A stretch of 64,000 bases of DNA from Alteriqipengyuania_B sp035481675 (GCF_035481675.1 NZ_JAYJJW010000001.1:248001-312000), one strand, 5' to 3'. Positions 1 through 9,245 are shown, counted from the first letter of the stretch. Program-made: numbers and translations. The notes: generated by a model not told the origin, from the letters alone.

Positions 1-159
1 CTCGATTGCTCATCCGCAGCGCCTTAGCGGGCAATGGCGGCGCGGCCAACGCTTGGTCGGACAATAGCGGCAACTGGTCGCGCAAGCCGGATAAAAACCG
101 TTGTCTGACAGTTGGTTGGGTAAGTCGAACACGACATTACACCAATACAGGACATTATC

Positions 160-597
160 ATGACCCAAGGACTCGCAACGCTCGAAACCCTCGCCGACAC
201 CGCCATCGACAGCACGCTCGGCTACGAAAAGGCAGCCGAACGCGCTACCGATGCCAACCTGCAGAGCACGCTGCGCGCGGCTGGCGCAGAACGTCGCCAG
301 GTCGTCAGCAGCCTCAACGGCGAAATCAGCCGCTTGGGTGGCACGCCCCGCGAAGACGGATCGTTCAGCGGCAGCGCCCACCGCGCATGGGTCGATATGA
401 CGACCATGTTCGGCGACAAGAATGAAAGCGCGGTCGAACGCGTCGAAGAAGGCGAAGACTACATCAAGGGCAAGTTCCAGAGCGCATTGGACGACGATGA
501 CCTTCAGCCGGAAAGCCGCCAAATCGTGCAACAGTGCTTTGCCCAGATCTGCGAAGGCGAGCGCATGAGCGACCGCCTCGACTCGCAGTTTTCCTGA
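160..597 (+). CDS. PA2169-type four-helix-bundle protein (DUF2383)
   Basis: A 145-residue, soluble, all-helical, acidic protein with the layout of the DUF2383/PA2169 family: an N-terminal segment containing TLETLADTAIDSTLGYEKAAE, a middle part rich in Ala, Gln and Arg, and a C-terminal helix ending near DRLDSQFS. Family members are ferritin-like in fold and are often stress induced. The biochemical role is unknown. There is no signal peptide. The ATG follows an AGGA element. A strong hairpin terminator lies 34 bases downstream, so it is probably monocistronic. Family assignment rests on sequence pattern only. Confidence 0.85.
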   Translation: MTQGLATLETLADTAIDSTLGYEKAAERATDANLQSTLRAAGAERRQVVSSLNGEISRLGGTPREDGSFSGSAHRAWVDMTTMFGDKNESAVERVEEGEDYIKGKFQSALDDDDLQPESRQIVQQCFAQICEGERMSDRLDSQFS

Positions 598-631
598 TCG
601 CTTGCAATTCGAGGGTAAGACCCTCGGCGAA

Positions 632-659
632 AACCCCGCTCGACCGAGCGGGGTTTTTT
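632..659. terminator. Bidirectional rho-independent terminator
   Basis: The arms AACCCCGCTCG (632-642) and CGAGCGGGGTT (645-655) pair perfectly and are followed by a T run. An A run precedes the hairpin, so it can also stop minus-strand transcription. It sits between the convergent DUF2383 gene and the Rieske oxygenase gene. Confidence 0.9.
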
Positions 660-666
660 CGTTCGA

Positions 667-1824
667 TCAGTTAACCTCGCGCATTTGCACCGCGATCAAT
701 TCGGAGAAGCGCGCGATCCCGCTTTCCAGCGCGCCGAGGGTGATATGTTCGACCGCGCCGCTAGAAAGACCTTGCTGGCCGAGTTCGGCTGCCCGGAAAT
801 CCTCGGACGCGAAGACGCCGCCGTCGAGCAGCGCCCAGCTGCGCTCCCAGTGATCGCGGGCCTTGTCGGTCGCGGGCGGTTCGGGGATCAGCATGAAATC
901 CTCCACCAGCGTGTGGCCCACCGCCTGCGGCCAAAGGGTCATGATGTTGATGTAATCCGGGCTGGGAATGACGATTGTGCCGGGCAGCAGCTGGTAGGCA
1001 AAGGTCACGATCCGCCGCAGCGCGTCCATGTCGGAGAGGTCCACGCCCTCCATCTCGTCGATCCGGCCCACCGCGCTGCGCAGGTGCGGGCCGATCTCGT
1101 CGCCTGCCGTCACCCCGTCGCGGAAGAACGGGCCGATGGTTCCGCTGTGCAGCCGCGTGACATGATAGGATTCAAGGAAGGCGTCCATGATCAGCTTCCA
1201 GTTCGCCGCGACCGAGTGGGTTTTGCGGCGGAACAGGTGCAGGTCCGCCATGCCGAAGGCGGCGAAATCCTCGCCCAGCGTGCGCGCATGCGCGAAGTCG
1301 GAGTCGCCGGCTGGCGCGAACCAGATCGCGCCGCCGCTCTCGATACTTGGCAATTCGACGAGGCCGTGGGCGGACTTGTCGAGGCCGGGGAACGTCTCGG
1401 GCCGGGGCAGGGCAAGCAGCTTGCCGTCGAGGCCGTAAGTCCATGCGTGGTACGGGCAAACGAGCCGCGCTGCGCAGTGCGCTTCGTCGCCCTCGACCAG
1501 CCGCGTCCCGCGGTGGCGGCACACGTTGAGGAAGACGCGCGCCGTCCCTTCCTTGTCGCGCGTGACCAGCAGCGGTTTGCCGGAAAGGTCATGCGGCACC
1601 GCGATGCCCGCTTGCGGCAGCAGCGCGGAGGGGGCGACCAGCTGGGGCATCCGGCCAAAAAGCGCGGCCATCTCCCGCTCGAAATGGGCAGGGTCGGTGT
1701 AATCGCTGGCTGGCAACGTCGACATCCCGCGATCCGCCCTCGTCGCACCTGCTGCCACCGCGCGGGCGAGGGCGAGCTGTCCCGCGGAAGGTGTTCGCCG
1801 CGCGGCGGTTGTGATTGCGTTCAT
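667..1824 (-). CDS. Rieske 2Fe-2S aromatic ring-hydroxylating oxygenase, alpha subunit family
   Basis: 385 residues. The N-terminal half carries a Rieske cluster motif, C102-x-H104 and C123-x2-H126 (CRH and CPYH). The C-terminal half has the mononuclear iron site with H221 and H226 in SYHVTRLH. Such enzymes take electrons from a ferredoxin/reductase and oxygenate or demethylate aromatic or quaternary-amine substrates; the substrate cannot be read from the sequence. No beta subunit or dedicated reductase is adjacent. The start at MNAITTAARR is chosen because upstream in-frame residues look untranslated. Divergent from the AmpG-like gene with 68 bp between. Family confident, substrate unknown. 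Confidence 0.88.
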   Translation of the reverse strand: MNAITTAARRTPSAGQLALARAVAAGATRADRGMSTLPASDYTDPAHFEREMAALFGRMPQLVAPSALLPQAGIAVPHDLSGKPLLVTRDKEGTARVFLNVCRHRGTRLVEGDEAHCAARLVCPYHAWTYGLDGKLLALPRPETFPGLDKSAHGLVELPSIESGGAIWFAPAGDSDFAHARTLGEDFAAFGMADLHLFRRKTHSVAANWKLIMDAFLESYHVTRLHSGTIGPFFRDGVTAGDEIGPHLRSAVGRIDEMEGVDLSDMDALRRIVTFAYQLLPGTIVIPSPDYINIMTLWPQAVGHTLVEDFMLIPEPPATDKARDHWERSWALLDGGVFASEDFRAAELGQQGLSSGAVEHITLGALESGIARFSELIAVQMREVN

Positions 1825-1892
1825 GCGCACATCCTTTAACTGCGGGTCACACTTTCGCACGAACCGGTGCGCAACACAATTTGGGGACGGGA

Positions 1893-3662
1893 ATGGCCGA
1901 GGCCGCAGCAGCAGAGAAAACGAAGCCGGGTTGGGGAGAGGTTTTCCGCTCCCTCAACAACCGCAAGAGCGGCTTCATGGTGCTGTTCGGCTTTGCGCAG
2001 GGCCTGCCGCCCGCGCTTTTCCTCGGTACGCTGTACGCCTGGCTTTCGGAAGCCGAGGTGGACCTCGAAACGATGGGCGTCTTCAGCCTCGTCGGGCTTG
2101 CCTACGCCTTCCAGTTCCTGTGGTCGCCGCTGCTCGACAAGGTCGATATCCCGGGGCTGCGCCGCCTCGGCAAGCGCAAGCAGTGGATCGCGCCGATGCA
2201 GCTGATCATCGGCATCGCGCTGGTGGTAATGAGCACGCTCAACCCCGCGACTTCGCTGGGCTGGTTCAGCTTGCTTGCGGCCATCGGCGCCTTTGCCAGC
2301 GCGACGCAGGACATCGGCATCAACGCCTGGCGTATCGACGTGGCGGACGAGGTCGCGACGCTCGATATCCTGTCCACAATCACCCAGATGGGCTTCCGCC
2401 TCGCCAGCCTCGTCGGCGGCGCCATCGGCCTGATCCTTGCCGAGAGATATGGCTGGCCATTCGTTTATGTCATGTTCGGCGGGTTCATGCTGGTCATCGG
2501 CTTTGCCGCCCTGTTCGCGCCCGATGCCCGCGTGTCCGACGACCGCGTTGCCAATGCTGCTGCCAGCCGCGAGGAAGTGGCCGAGCTCTACAACGTGGGC
2601 GAAGTGACCGAGAAAGTGCGCAATCGCGCCCTGCTGGCGGTCGGGCTGCTGTGGGGCTGGGCCATCGTCACGGTGGTGGTCTTCATGGTCCGCTCCATGA
2701 CCGCGGCGGCCGATGCCCGCCCCGACGTGACCGAATTCACCACCACTTACGGCCCGCTGATCGTGCTGGCGACGATCGTCGTGCCCGCATTCATCGCCGC
2801 ATGGGTGGTGAAGCAGCAGCGTGACGGCAAGAACGTGATCAGCGCGGCGCCGGGCGCGGGGGCCGGCCATTCGGTCAAGATTACCGACCACCTGTACCGC
2901 GCGCTGGTGCTGCCGCTGGTGGAATTCGTGAACCGGATGGGCTGGTCGCTGATGCTGGTGCTGGCGCTGGTGCTGACCTACCGCATCACCGATTCCGTCT
3001 GGGGCGTCTTCGCCTACCCGTTCTACCTCGGCGAGCTCGGCTACACGGGCGAGGACGTGGCGTTCGCGTCCAAGATCCTCGGCATCTTCGCCATCCTGAT
3101 CGGGCTGGCGCTGGGCGGCTGGCTGATTACGGTCTTCGGGCGGATGTTCATGCTGACGCTGGGCGCGATCATCGCGGCGGCGACCAACCTGCTTTACGCC
3201 AACCTCGCCGTCGGCGGCGCGGCGATGCAGGCCGGCAGCGACGCGATCGGCTTCACCTGGCTCGTGGACACCATCGCCGGCTGGCTGGCACCGCTGTTCT
3301 TCGTGGCCGCCCCGCCGAGCGAAGGACTGGCGAAGCTGGCCTTCACAATTTTCTGGGAGAACCTGGCCATCGGCATCGCCGGGGCGGCGTACATCGCGTG
3401 GCTTTCCAGCATCGTGGCCAAGAAATACGCGGCCGTGCAATTCGCGCTGCTGGCATCGCTCACGCTGCTGATCGGCACGCTGGGCCGCGGCGCGCTCGGC
3501 CAGATGATCGAGGATCGCGGCTATTACTTCGTCTTTATCTTCACCGCGCTGATCGGCGTCGTCGCCGTGGTGCTGTGTGTGATGGAGTGGATCCGCGAGG
3601 CGCGCGCCGGTCGCAACAGCGGCGTGGTCACGCCCGACCGGCACGTGGTGGCGGAAGCCTAG
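1893..3662 (+). CDS. AmpG-like MFS transporter (muropeptide permease family)
   Basis: 589 residues with about 12-14 hydrophobic segments. The early segment FMVLFGFAQGLPPALFLGTL and the ATQDIGINAWRIDVA segment are typical of the AmpG branch of the major facilitator superfamily, which imports anhydromuropeptides for murein recycling. Longer than E. coli AmpG (491), mainly through a loop near residues 230-350. The ATG at 1893 is preceded by GGGGACGGG; an upstream in-frame start is less likely. The stop overlaps the stop of folC (convergent) by 4 bp. The window also encodes LdcA and an Mpl-type ligase, which fits recycling. Other small solutes cannot be excluded. Confidence 0.82.
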   Translation: MAEAAAAEKTKPGWGEVFRSLNNRKSGFMVLFGFAQGLPPALFLGTLYAWLSEAEVDLETMGVFSLVGLAYAFQFLWSPLLDKVDIPGLRRLGKRKQWIAPMQLIIGIALVVMSTLNPATSLGWFSLLAAIGAFASATQDIGINAWRIDVADEVATLDILSTITQMGFRLASLVGGAIGLILAERYGWPFVYVMFGGFMLVIGFAALFAPDARVSDDRVANAAASREEVAELYNVGEVTEKVRNRALLAVGLLWGWAIVTVVVFMVRSMTAAADARPDVTEFTTTYGPLIVLATIVVPAFIAAWVVKQQRDGKNVISAAPGAGAGHSVKITDHLYRALVLPLVEFVNRMGWSLMLVLALVLTYRITDSVWGVFAYPFYLGELGYTGEDVAFASKILGIFAILIGLALGGWLITVFGRMFMLTLGAIIAAATNLLYANLAVGGAAMQAGSDAIGFTWLVDTIAGWLAPLFFVAAPPSEGLAKLAFTIFWENLAIGIAGAAYIAWLSSIVAKKYAAVQFALLASLTLLIGTLGRGALGQMIEDRGYYFVFIFTALIGVVAVVLCVMEWIREARAGRNSGVVTPDRHVVAEA

Positions 3663-4963
3663 TCCGGCAGCTCTTCGTTCAGGCGCAGGACCTCGCCCGC
3701 GAGGTACAAAGAACCTGCGATCAGCACCGGCAAGCCGTCGTCGGGCAGGGCTTCCAGTGCCTGTTCCACCGTCTCGCGGTTCATCGCGCGGGGGCAGACG
3801 TTTTCCGCCCTGTGGCTGACGTCGCCGGGCACCGGGACGACCTGCACCGTGGCAAGATTCTCGCGCAGGGGGCCCACGATAGCAGCGGGGTCCTTGCGCG
3901 CCAGCATGCCGAGCACGAGATGCAGCGGCTCGCCCCCGCTGAAATGCTTTGCCAGCACTTCGCCGGCGGAAGGGTTATGCCCGCCGTCGAGCCAGACCGT
4001 GTGGCTCCCCCCCGCAAGCCGCGTCAACGGACCGTCGCCCAGTTTCTGCAAGCGCGCGGGCCAGCGGGCGCGGCGGATGCCTTTCGCCAGGGCTTCCGGC
4101 GCAACAATCGCATAATCCTGGTGGCGCAGCATGGCGGCGGCGAGTGCAGCGTTTTCCGCCTGGTGCTCCCCCCGCATGGCGGGCAGCGGCAGGACCAGCT
4201 CGCCGTGGCGGTCGGCGTAAGTGAGCACGTCGGTGACGCTGGCGTGCCAATGTGTGCCGCGCATCGCCAGCGGCGCGCCCGCGGCCATTGCCGCGCGCTC
4301 GATCTCCAGCTCGGCTTCCGGCTCATAGGACAGGGTGACGAGCGAGCTGCCCGGCCGCACGATGCCCGCTTTTTCGAACGCGATGCGCGCTAGCGGGGAT
4401 GTGGGCGGGCCGTCCTCGGCGCGCAGCAAATATTCCTCGTGGTCGATGCCCAACGCCGCGATGCCGCAGGCGGCGGGGCGCCGAAACACGTTGGTCGCGT
4501 CCAGCCTGCCGCCAAGGCCGACCTCAACGATCGCCGCGTCGGCAGGGGTTCGCGCGAAGGCGAGCAGGCTGGCGGCGGTCGAGACTTCGAAGAAACTGGT
4601 GCCGAGACCGTCCGACGCGTCGATCACCTCCTCCAGCAGGGCGGCGAGCGCCTCGTTCGAAATCAGCTCCCCGGCCACTCGGATACGCTCGTTGAAGCGC
4701 ACGAGATGCGGGCTGGTGGAGACGTGCACGGTCTTGCCGTCCGCTTCCAGCATCGCGCGCAGGAAGGCGCAGGTCGATCCCTTGCCGTTGGTGCCCGCGA
4801 CATGGAACACGGGCGGCAGGCGGTCCTGCGGGTCGCCCAGCCGCTCCAGCAAGGCGCGGATCACCGAGGTGTCGAAACGCCCGTGCTGCAGCTTCATCCG
4901 CGCCAGCCGATCGAGCTGGCGCTGGACGGCCGGGTCTTCGGAGGTCGCGAAATCCGCGACCAT
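3659..4963 (-). CDS. folC: Bifunctional folylpolyglutamate synthase/dihydrofolate synthase
   Basis: 434 residues, Mur-ligase fold. The P-loop GTNGKGST is at residues 57-64, and HVSTSPHLVRFNERIRV follows, as in FolC. It adds glutamate to dihydropteroate and folates in the cytoplasm. The ATG at 4963 (MVADFATSED) lies 5 bp downstream of the accD stop, so the two are cotranscribed; accD-folC pairing is common in bacteria. It is the last gene of the minus-strand run starting at lapA and overlaps the convergent transporter gene by 4 bp. Confidence 0.95.
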   Translation of the reverse strand: MVADFATSEDPAVQRQLDRLARMKLQHGRFDTSVIRALLERLGDPQDRLPPVFHVAGTNGKGSTCAFLRAMLEADGKTVHVSTSPHLVRFNERIRVAGELISNEALAALLEEVIDASDGLGTSFFEVSTAASLLAFARTPADAAIVEVGLGGRLDATNVFRRPAACGIAALGIDHEEYLLRAEDGPPTSPLARIAFEKAGIVRPGSSLVTLSYEPEAELEIERAAMAAGAPLAMRGTHWHASVTDVLTYADRHGELVLPLPAMRGEHQAENAALAAAMLRHQDYAIVAPEALAKGIRRARWPARLQKLGDGPLTRLAGGSHTVWLDGGHNPSAGEVLAKHFSGGEPLHLVLGMLARKDPAAIVGPLRENLATVQVVPVPGDVSHRAENVCPRAMNRETVEQALEALPDDGLPVLIAGSLYLAGEVLRLNEELPD

Positions 4964-4968
4964 CGCCG

Positions 4969-5820
4969 TCAGGCCGCTTCCCGGTCGGGTTGCAGGAAAT
5001 CGAGCAGTGTCGCGAGGCGCGCTTTCAGGTCCTTCCGCTCCACCACCATGTCCACCATACCGTGCTTGCGGAGGTATTCGGCGCGCTGGAACCCTTCGGG
5101 CAGCTTCTCGCGGATCGTATCCTGGATCACGCGCTGGCCGGCAAAACCGATCAGGGCGCCGGGCTCTGCGATATGGATATCGCCCAGCATGGCGTAGCTG
5201 GCCGTGACGCCGCCGGTGGTCGGATCGGTCAGCACGACGATATAGGGCAGGCCCGCTTCGCGCAGGCGGCGCGTCATCACGGTGGCCTTGGGCATCTGCA
5301 TCAAGCTCAGGATGCCTTCCTGCATCCGCGCACCGCCCGCGGCGGTCACCACGATGAAGGCGCATTTGCGGGTTAGGGCCCGCTCTGCCGCCTGGCAGAA
5401 CGCCGTGCCAACGGCCATGCCCATGCTGCCGCCCATGAACTTGAAATCCTGCACGCCGACCACGGCGGGGTGGCCGTCGATCGTTCCGCTGCCGCCCGTG
5501 AACGCATCGTTATGCGGATTGGCGGCGCGGGCGGCCTTCAGCCGGTCGGTGTATTTCTTCGTATCCTTGAAGCGCAGCGGATCCTCGCGCACCAGCGGCG
5601 GGGAAAGCAGCTCGTAGCCATCGTCGAGCAGCAGCGAAAGCCGCCGGTCCGCGCCGATACGGCCATGGTGGTCGCAGCGCGGGCAGACGTTGAGGTTCTC
5701 CTCGTATTCCTTGGAGAAGATCATCTCCGCGCAGTTGGGGCACTTCACCCACAGGTTGTCGGGCGTGTCCTTCTTGGGAACGAAGGGCAGCGAATTGCGA
5801 ACGCGATCTAGCCAGCTCAT
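4969..5820 (-). CDS. accD: Acetyl-CoA carboxylase carboxyltransferase beta subunit
   Basis: 283 residues. The N-terminal zinc ribbon uses C27, C30, C46 and C49 (CPNC and CPRC), and the crotonase-like carboxyltransferase core follows with AAGGARMQEG. With AccA it transfers carboxyl from carboxybiotin to acetyl-CoA, the first step of fatty-acid synthesis. It begins 3 bp after the trpA stop and ends 5 bp before folC. The trpFBA-accD-folC order is a common proteobacterial arrangement. Length is normal. Confidence 0.97.
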   Translation of the reverse strand: MSWLDRVRNSLPFVPKKDTPDNLWVKCPNCAEMIFSKEYEENLNVCPRCDHHGRIGADRRLSLLLDDGYELLSPPLVREDPLRFKDTKKYTDRLKAARAANPHNDAFTGGSGTIDGHPAVVGVQDFKFMGGSMGMAVGTAFCQAAERALTRKCAFIVVTAAGGARMQEGILSLMQMPKATVMTRRLREAGLPYIVVLTDPTTGGVTASYAMLGDIHIAEPGALIGFAGQRVIQDTIREKLPEGFQRAEYLRKHGMVDMVVERKDLKARLATLLDFLQPDREAA

Positions 5821-5823
5821 GGG

Positions 5824-6609
5824 TCAGCCCTTTCGCGCGGAATGGACGGCGTTGGCAAGCGCCTGCGTGAGCTCGCGCAGCTTTTCGGGCGCATCGCTGC
5901 CATGTTCGCCGACGATCTCGACGAGTGCGGAGCCGACGACGACGCCGTCCGAGACCCGTGCGATGGCCTCTGCCTGCTCCGGCGTGCGAACGCCGAAGCC
6001 GACCGCCACGGGCAGGTCGGTCGCCGCTTTCAGCCGCGCGACGGCATCGGCGATGCTGGCCTGCGCGGCCTGCTGCTTGCCGGTGATCCCGGCGACGGAG
6101 ACGTAATAGAGGAATCCTTCGCAGCCCCGGAGAACCGCGGGAAGTCTCGCACTGTCAGTGGTGGGTGCACACAGGAAGATTGTAGCGATGTTCTTCGCGC
6201 GCAAAGCCAGGCCGAGCGCCTCATCCTCTTCGGGCGGGATATCGACACAGATTACCCCGTCGACGCCGGCCTTGACGCATTCGTCCGCGAACCATTCCGG
6301 ACCGCGCCGGATCATCGGGTTGGCATATCCCATCAGCACCAGCGGCACGTCAGGATGGCGCGCGCGGAATTCGGCTGCGTGGCGCAGCACGTCCGCGGTG
6401 GTCGTTCCCGTGCCGAGCGAGCGGATGTTCGCCGCCTGGATCGCGGGGCCATCGGCCATCGGATCGGTAAACGGCATGCCCAGCTCGATCACGTCCGCGC
6501 CGCCCTCGACCAGCGCGTCGAGATTGGCCGCAGTGTCGCCATCGCCTGCCGTGACGAAGCAGACGAGGGCGGGGTGGGGTTTGGCGAAGGCGTTGGTAAG
6601 GCGGCTCAT
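5824..6609 (-). CDS. trpA: Tryptophan synthase alpha chain
   Basis: 261 residues, TIM barrel. It contains the family segments DVIELGMPFTDPMADGPAIQ and the later GFGVRTPEQA. It cleaves indole-3-glycerol phosphate to indole and glyceraldehyde 3-phosphate and channels indole to TrpB. The start MSRLTNAFAKP is preferred over an upstream in-frame ATG at 6633 because that would add residues unusual for the family. It is separated from trpB by a small membrane-protein gene, which is atypical, and is followed 3 bp later by accD. Confidence 0.96.
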   Translation of the reverse strand: MSRLTNAFAKPHPALVCFVTAGDGDTAANLDALVEGGADVIELGMPFTDPMADGPAIQAANIRSLGTGTTTADVLRHAAEFRARHPDVPLVLMGYANPMIRRGPEWFADECVKAGVDGVICVDIPPEEDEALGLALRAKNIATIFLCAPTTDSARLPAVLRGCEGFLYYVSVAGITGKQQAAQASIADAVARLKAATDLPVAVGFGVRTPEQAEAIARVSDGVVVGSALVEIVGEHGSDAPEKLRELTQALANAVHSARKG

Positions 6610-6851
6610 TGTCGTGGTCTCCACCAAATCCATACCAAGGTCAAAACGCTCAGAACCAAAGCACTTGAGATCATGAGCCCGCTAAACTTCATCTGATCGA
6701 CGGCGGGACATGGAACGATAGTGTTCTCAGGACCCGAAGGGCAGCCCCCGGCGAGACTATATTCAGTAAGAGCATCCCTAAAAATATATGCTTGGAAGAT
6801 AGCAAACACGAGCAGCGAGATAGAGATCAACAAACGATAGTCTCGTCTCAA
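6606..6851 (-). CDS. Small two-pass membrane protein between trpB and trpA (hypothetical)
   Basis: About 81 residues from a TTG start that overlaps the trpB stop; a GTG at 6908 inside trpB would give 100 residues. Two hydrophobic segments are visible, LLISISLLVFAIFQAYIF and LMISSALVLSVLTLVWIWW, separated by a loop with two cysteines (CPSG and PCPA). A GGGAG lies 7 bases before the TTG. The stretch is AT-richer than the flanking trp genes. The stop overlaps the trpA start by 4 bp, which suggests translational coupling. No family recognised; it looks like a late insertion into the trpBA pair. Confidence 0.6.
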   Translation of the reverse strand: MRRDYRLLISISLLVFAIFQAYIFRDALTEYSLAGGCPSGPENTIVPCPAVDQMKFSGLMISSALVLSVLTLVWIWWRPRQ

Positions 6852-8080
6852 ATCTCCACTCCCAGCTTCTCGGCCACGGTGAAGATATCCTTGTCGCCCC
6901 GCCCGCACAGGTTGGCGAGGATGATGCTGTCCTGCGGCATTTCCTTTGCGCGCTTGGAGACGGCGGCGATGGCGTGGCTGGGTTCCAGTGCGGGGATGAT
7001 CCCTTCCGTCCGGCAGAGGAGTTGGAAGGCGTCCAGCGCCTCCTTGTCCGTAATCGCGGTGTATTCGACGCGGCCCGTGTCCTTCAGCCAGGCGTGTTCC
7101 GGCCCGATGCCGGGATAGTCGAGGCCGGCGCTGATCGAGTGGCCCTCGGTGATCTGGCCGTCATCGTCCTGAAGCAGATAGGTCTTGTTGCCGTGGAGTA
7201 CGCCGGGGAAGCCGCCGAGGAGGCTCGCCGCATGCTCGTCACCGTCGAGCCCGTGCCCGGCCGCCTCGACACCCAGCAGCTTGACCTCCGCATCGTCGAG
7301 GAAGGGGTGGAAAAGGCCGAGCGCGTTCGACCCGCCGCCGATGCAGGCTACGGCAAGGTCGGGCAGGCGGCCGATGCGCTGCTGCATCTGCTCGCGCGCT
7401 TCCTTGCCGATTACGCTCTGGAAATCGCGCACCAGCTCCGGATAGGGATGCGGCCCCGCGGCGGTGCCGATGATGTAGAACGTGTCCGAAACGTTGGCGA
7501 CCCAGTCGCGCAGCGCCTCATTCATCGCGTCCTTCAGCGTGCCGCGCCCGGCCGTGACGGGCACGATTTCCGCGCCGAGCAGCTTCATGCGGAACACGTT
7601 GGGCGATTGCCGCCGGACATCTTCCGCACCCATGTACACGACGCAGGGCAGACCGAAACGCGCGCAGACGGTGGCCGTGGCGACCCCGTGCTGGCCCGCG
7701 CCGGTTTCCGCGATGATCCGCGTCTTGCCCATCCTCATCGCCAGCAGGATCTGCCCGATGCAATTGTTGATCTTGTGCGCGCCAGTGTGGTTGAGCTCGT
7801 CGCGCTTGAACCAGACTTGCGCGCCCATTCCGGCATCTGCGTCCTTGCGCAGTTCCTCGGTCAGCCGCTCCGCGTAATAGAGCGGGGAGGGGCGGCCGAC
7901 GTAATGTTCCAGCAGGTCATCGAACTGTTCCTGGAAGGCGGGGTCCGCTTGCGCCGCGCGGTATTCACGCTCCAGATCGAGCACCAGCGGCATCAGCGTT
8001 TCGGCGACGTAGCGGCCGCCATAATCGCCAAAATGGCCGCGCTCGTCGGGCATGTTGCGGAAGGAATTGAGTGCGTTCAT
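6848..8080 (-). CDS. trpB: Tryptophan synthase beta chain
   Basis: 410 residues. The PLP lysine is K103 in NHTGAHKINN, and the glycine-rich phosphate loop is CIGGGSNALG. It condenses indole with serine to tryptophan. The start MNALNSFRNM lies 4 bp after the trpF stop; upstream in-frame sequence overlaps trpF and is not family-like. The C-terminus GRGDKDIFTVAEKLGVEI is complete. Part of the trpF-trpB-x-trpA-accD-folC run. Confidence 0.97.
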   Translation of the reverse strand: MNALNSFRNMPDERGHFGDYGGRYVAETLMPLVLDLEREYRAAQADPAFQEQFDDLLEHYVGRPSPLYYAERLTEELRKDADAGMGAQVWFKRDELNHTGAHKINNCIGQILLAMRMGKTRIIAETGAGQHGVATATVCARFGLPCVVYMGAEDVRRQSPNVFRMKLLGAEIVPVTAGRGTLKDAMNEALRDWVANVSDTFYIIGTAAGPHPYPELVRDFQSVIGKEAREQMQQRIGRLPDLAVACIGGGSNALGLFHPFLDDAEVKLLGVEAAGHGLDGDEHAASLLGGFPGVLHGNKTYLLQDDDGQITEGHSISAGLDYPGIGPEHAWLKDTGRVEYTAITDKEALDAFQLLCRTEGIIPALEPSHAIAAVSKRAKEMPQDSIILANLCGRGDKDIFTVAEKLGVEI

Positions 8081-8084
8081 GGGA

Positions 8085-8726
8085 TCACTTGTTCGCTGAG
8101 AGGGCGGCTTCGCAAAAAGCGCGTATGCGGCCGATATCCTTGACGCCGGGCGCTGATTCAAGGCCGCTGGAGGCATCGACCAGCGGCGCGCCCGTGCGGC
8201 GGATGGCATCGGCCACAGTGTCGGGGGTCAGGCCACCGGCAAGCCCCCAGTCGGTCTGGTGGTTGAAACCGTCCAGCACGCTCCAGTCGAAGCCCACGCC
8301 GTTGCCGCCGGGCAGCGCCTTGGCCGGCGCATCGTACAGCAGCCGCGCCGCCGCCTTGGCATAGCGCTGCACTTTTTCGAGCGATTTCGCATTCTGGATG
8401 CCCACCGCCTTCCAGAACTCCAGCTTGGTATGCTGGGCGAGGAGGTTGAGCCATTCGGCCGTCTCCGCCCCGTGGAATTGGACGATGTCGGGCTTCACAA
8501 AGTCGTGCGCCATTCCCAGTTCCGCCGGCTGCATGTTCACGGTGAGCAGAACGACCTTCACGTCCTTCGGCACGCGTCGGCGCAAGGCTGCTGCATCCTC
8601 GAGGCTCAAGTGGCGCGGGCTGGGCTCGAAATGCACGAGGCCGATGTGGGTCGCCCCCGCATCGACCGCCGCGTCGACGGTTTCGGGCGTGGAAAGCCCG
8701 CAGATCTTGATGAGTTGTTGGGTCAT
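8085..8726 (-). CDS. trpF: Phosphoribosylanthranilate isomerase
   Basis: 213 residues. It starts with the family signature KICGLSTPE and has the later LAGGLTPDTV segment near the phosphate-binding loop. It catalyses the Amadori rearrangement in tryptophan synthesis. The ATG abuts the stop of the upstream lipoprotein gene with no gap, so transcription is shared. trpCDEG are not in this window. Confidence 0.95.
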   Translation of the reverse strand: MTQQLIKICGLSTPETVDAAVDAGATHIGLVHFEPSPRHLSLEDAAALRRRVPKDVKVVLLTVNMQPAELGMAHDFVKPDIVQFHGAETAEWLNLLAQHTKLEFWKAVGIQNAKSLEKVQRYAKAAARLLYDAPAKALPGGNGVGFDWSVLDGFNHQTDWGLAGGLTPDTVADAIRRTGAPLVDASSGLESAPGVKDIGRIRAFCEAALSANK

Positions 8727-9245
8727 TCAGGGTTCTATGGCCGGAAACATGAGACCGCCAAGGCTGCCATCGAAAGCAATCCTCTTCACTTTCATCCGGT
8801 CTAGCGAATATTCCACGCCAAAGAATTTCGATCCGCCGTCGCAAAGAGTGGCCCAGCGATCGCCCTTCGTAGATAGGGTACTCGCAGGCCTGAAATCGCC
8901 ATACACCATCCGCTCGCCATCGACGATATAACCGACATATGCGCGGGTGTAGCTTGCCGGGTTTTCGGGCCATTCGAAGGGGTCGAATATCGCCTGACCA
9001 CCTTGCAGCTCGCGGTATTCCTCCGCTTTGTCGCGCAACAGCCGCATGGTTGCGCTTTCGACCGCGGTCACTTCGCGCGGCGAAACTTCAAAGAAGCTAT
9101 CGACCCCTTCCGGCCCGGGGCGCGAGCATGTCTCGATAAGTCGTGCGCCGTCTGCTGCAGGCGCGAGAACGACGTTTTCGGATTGGACGGTTGTTGCACA
9201 GGCCGTCGCCAGCAGTCCTGCCGCAATGGCGATAGGTAGTTTCAT
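8727..9245 (-). CDS. Putative lipoprotein, function unknown
   Basis: 172 residues. It begins with a short hydrophobic signal and the lipobox LLATAC, so acylation at Cys16 is predicted. The mature part is mixed alpha/beta with no motif I recognise; it has a Tyr/Glu-rich middle and two further cysteines. The ATG overlaps the pyrF stop (ATGA) and its own stop abuts trpF, so it is embedded in the pyrF-trpF operon. Its presence there says little about function. Confidence 0.7.
   Translation of the reverse strand: MKLPIAIAAGLLATACATTVQSENVVLAPAADGARLIETCSRPGPEGVDSFFEVSPREVTAVESATMRLLRDKAEEYRELQGGQAIFDPFEWPENPASYTRAYVGYIVDGERMVYGDFRPASTLSTKGDRWATLCDGGSKFFGVEYSLDRMKVKRIAFDGSLGGLMFPAIEP

Noticed and set aside
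10..531. A minus-strand frame opposite the DUF2383 gene
   Set aside because: The plus-strand protein fits a known family and has its own terminator; the minus-strand frame has no features.
685..1839. A 384-codon plus-strand frame opposite the Rieske oxygenase
   Set aside because: The opposite strand encodes intact Rieske and iron-binding motifs; this frame has none.
1836..3644. A 602-codon minus-strand frame
   Set aside because: Antisense to the AmpG-like transporter and dominated by His, Gln, Asp and Arg, typical of the complement of membrane-protein codons.
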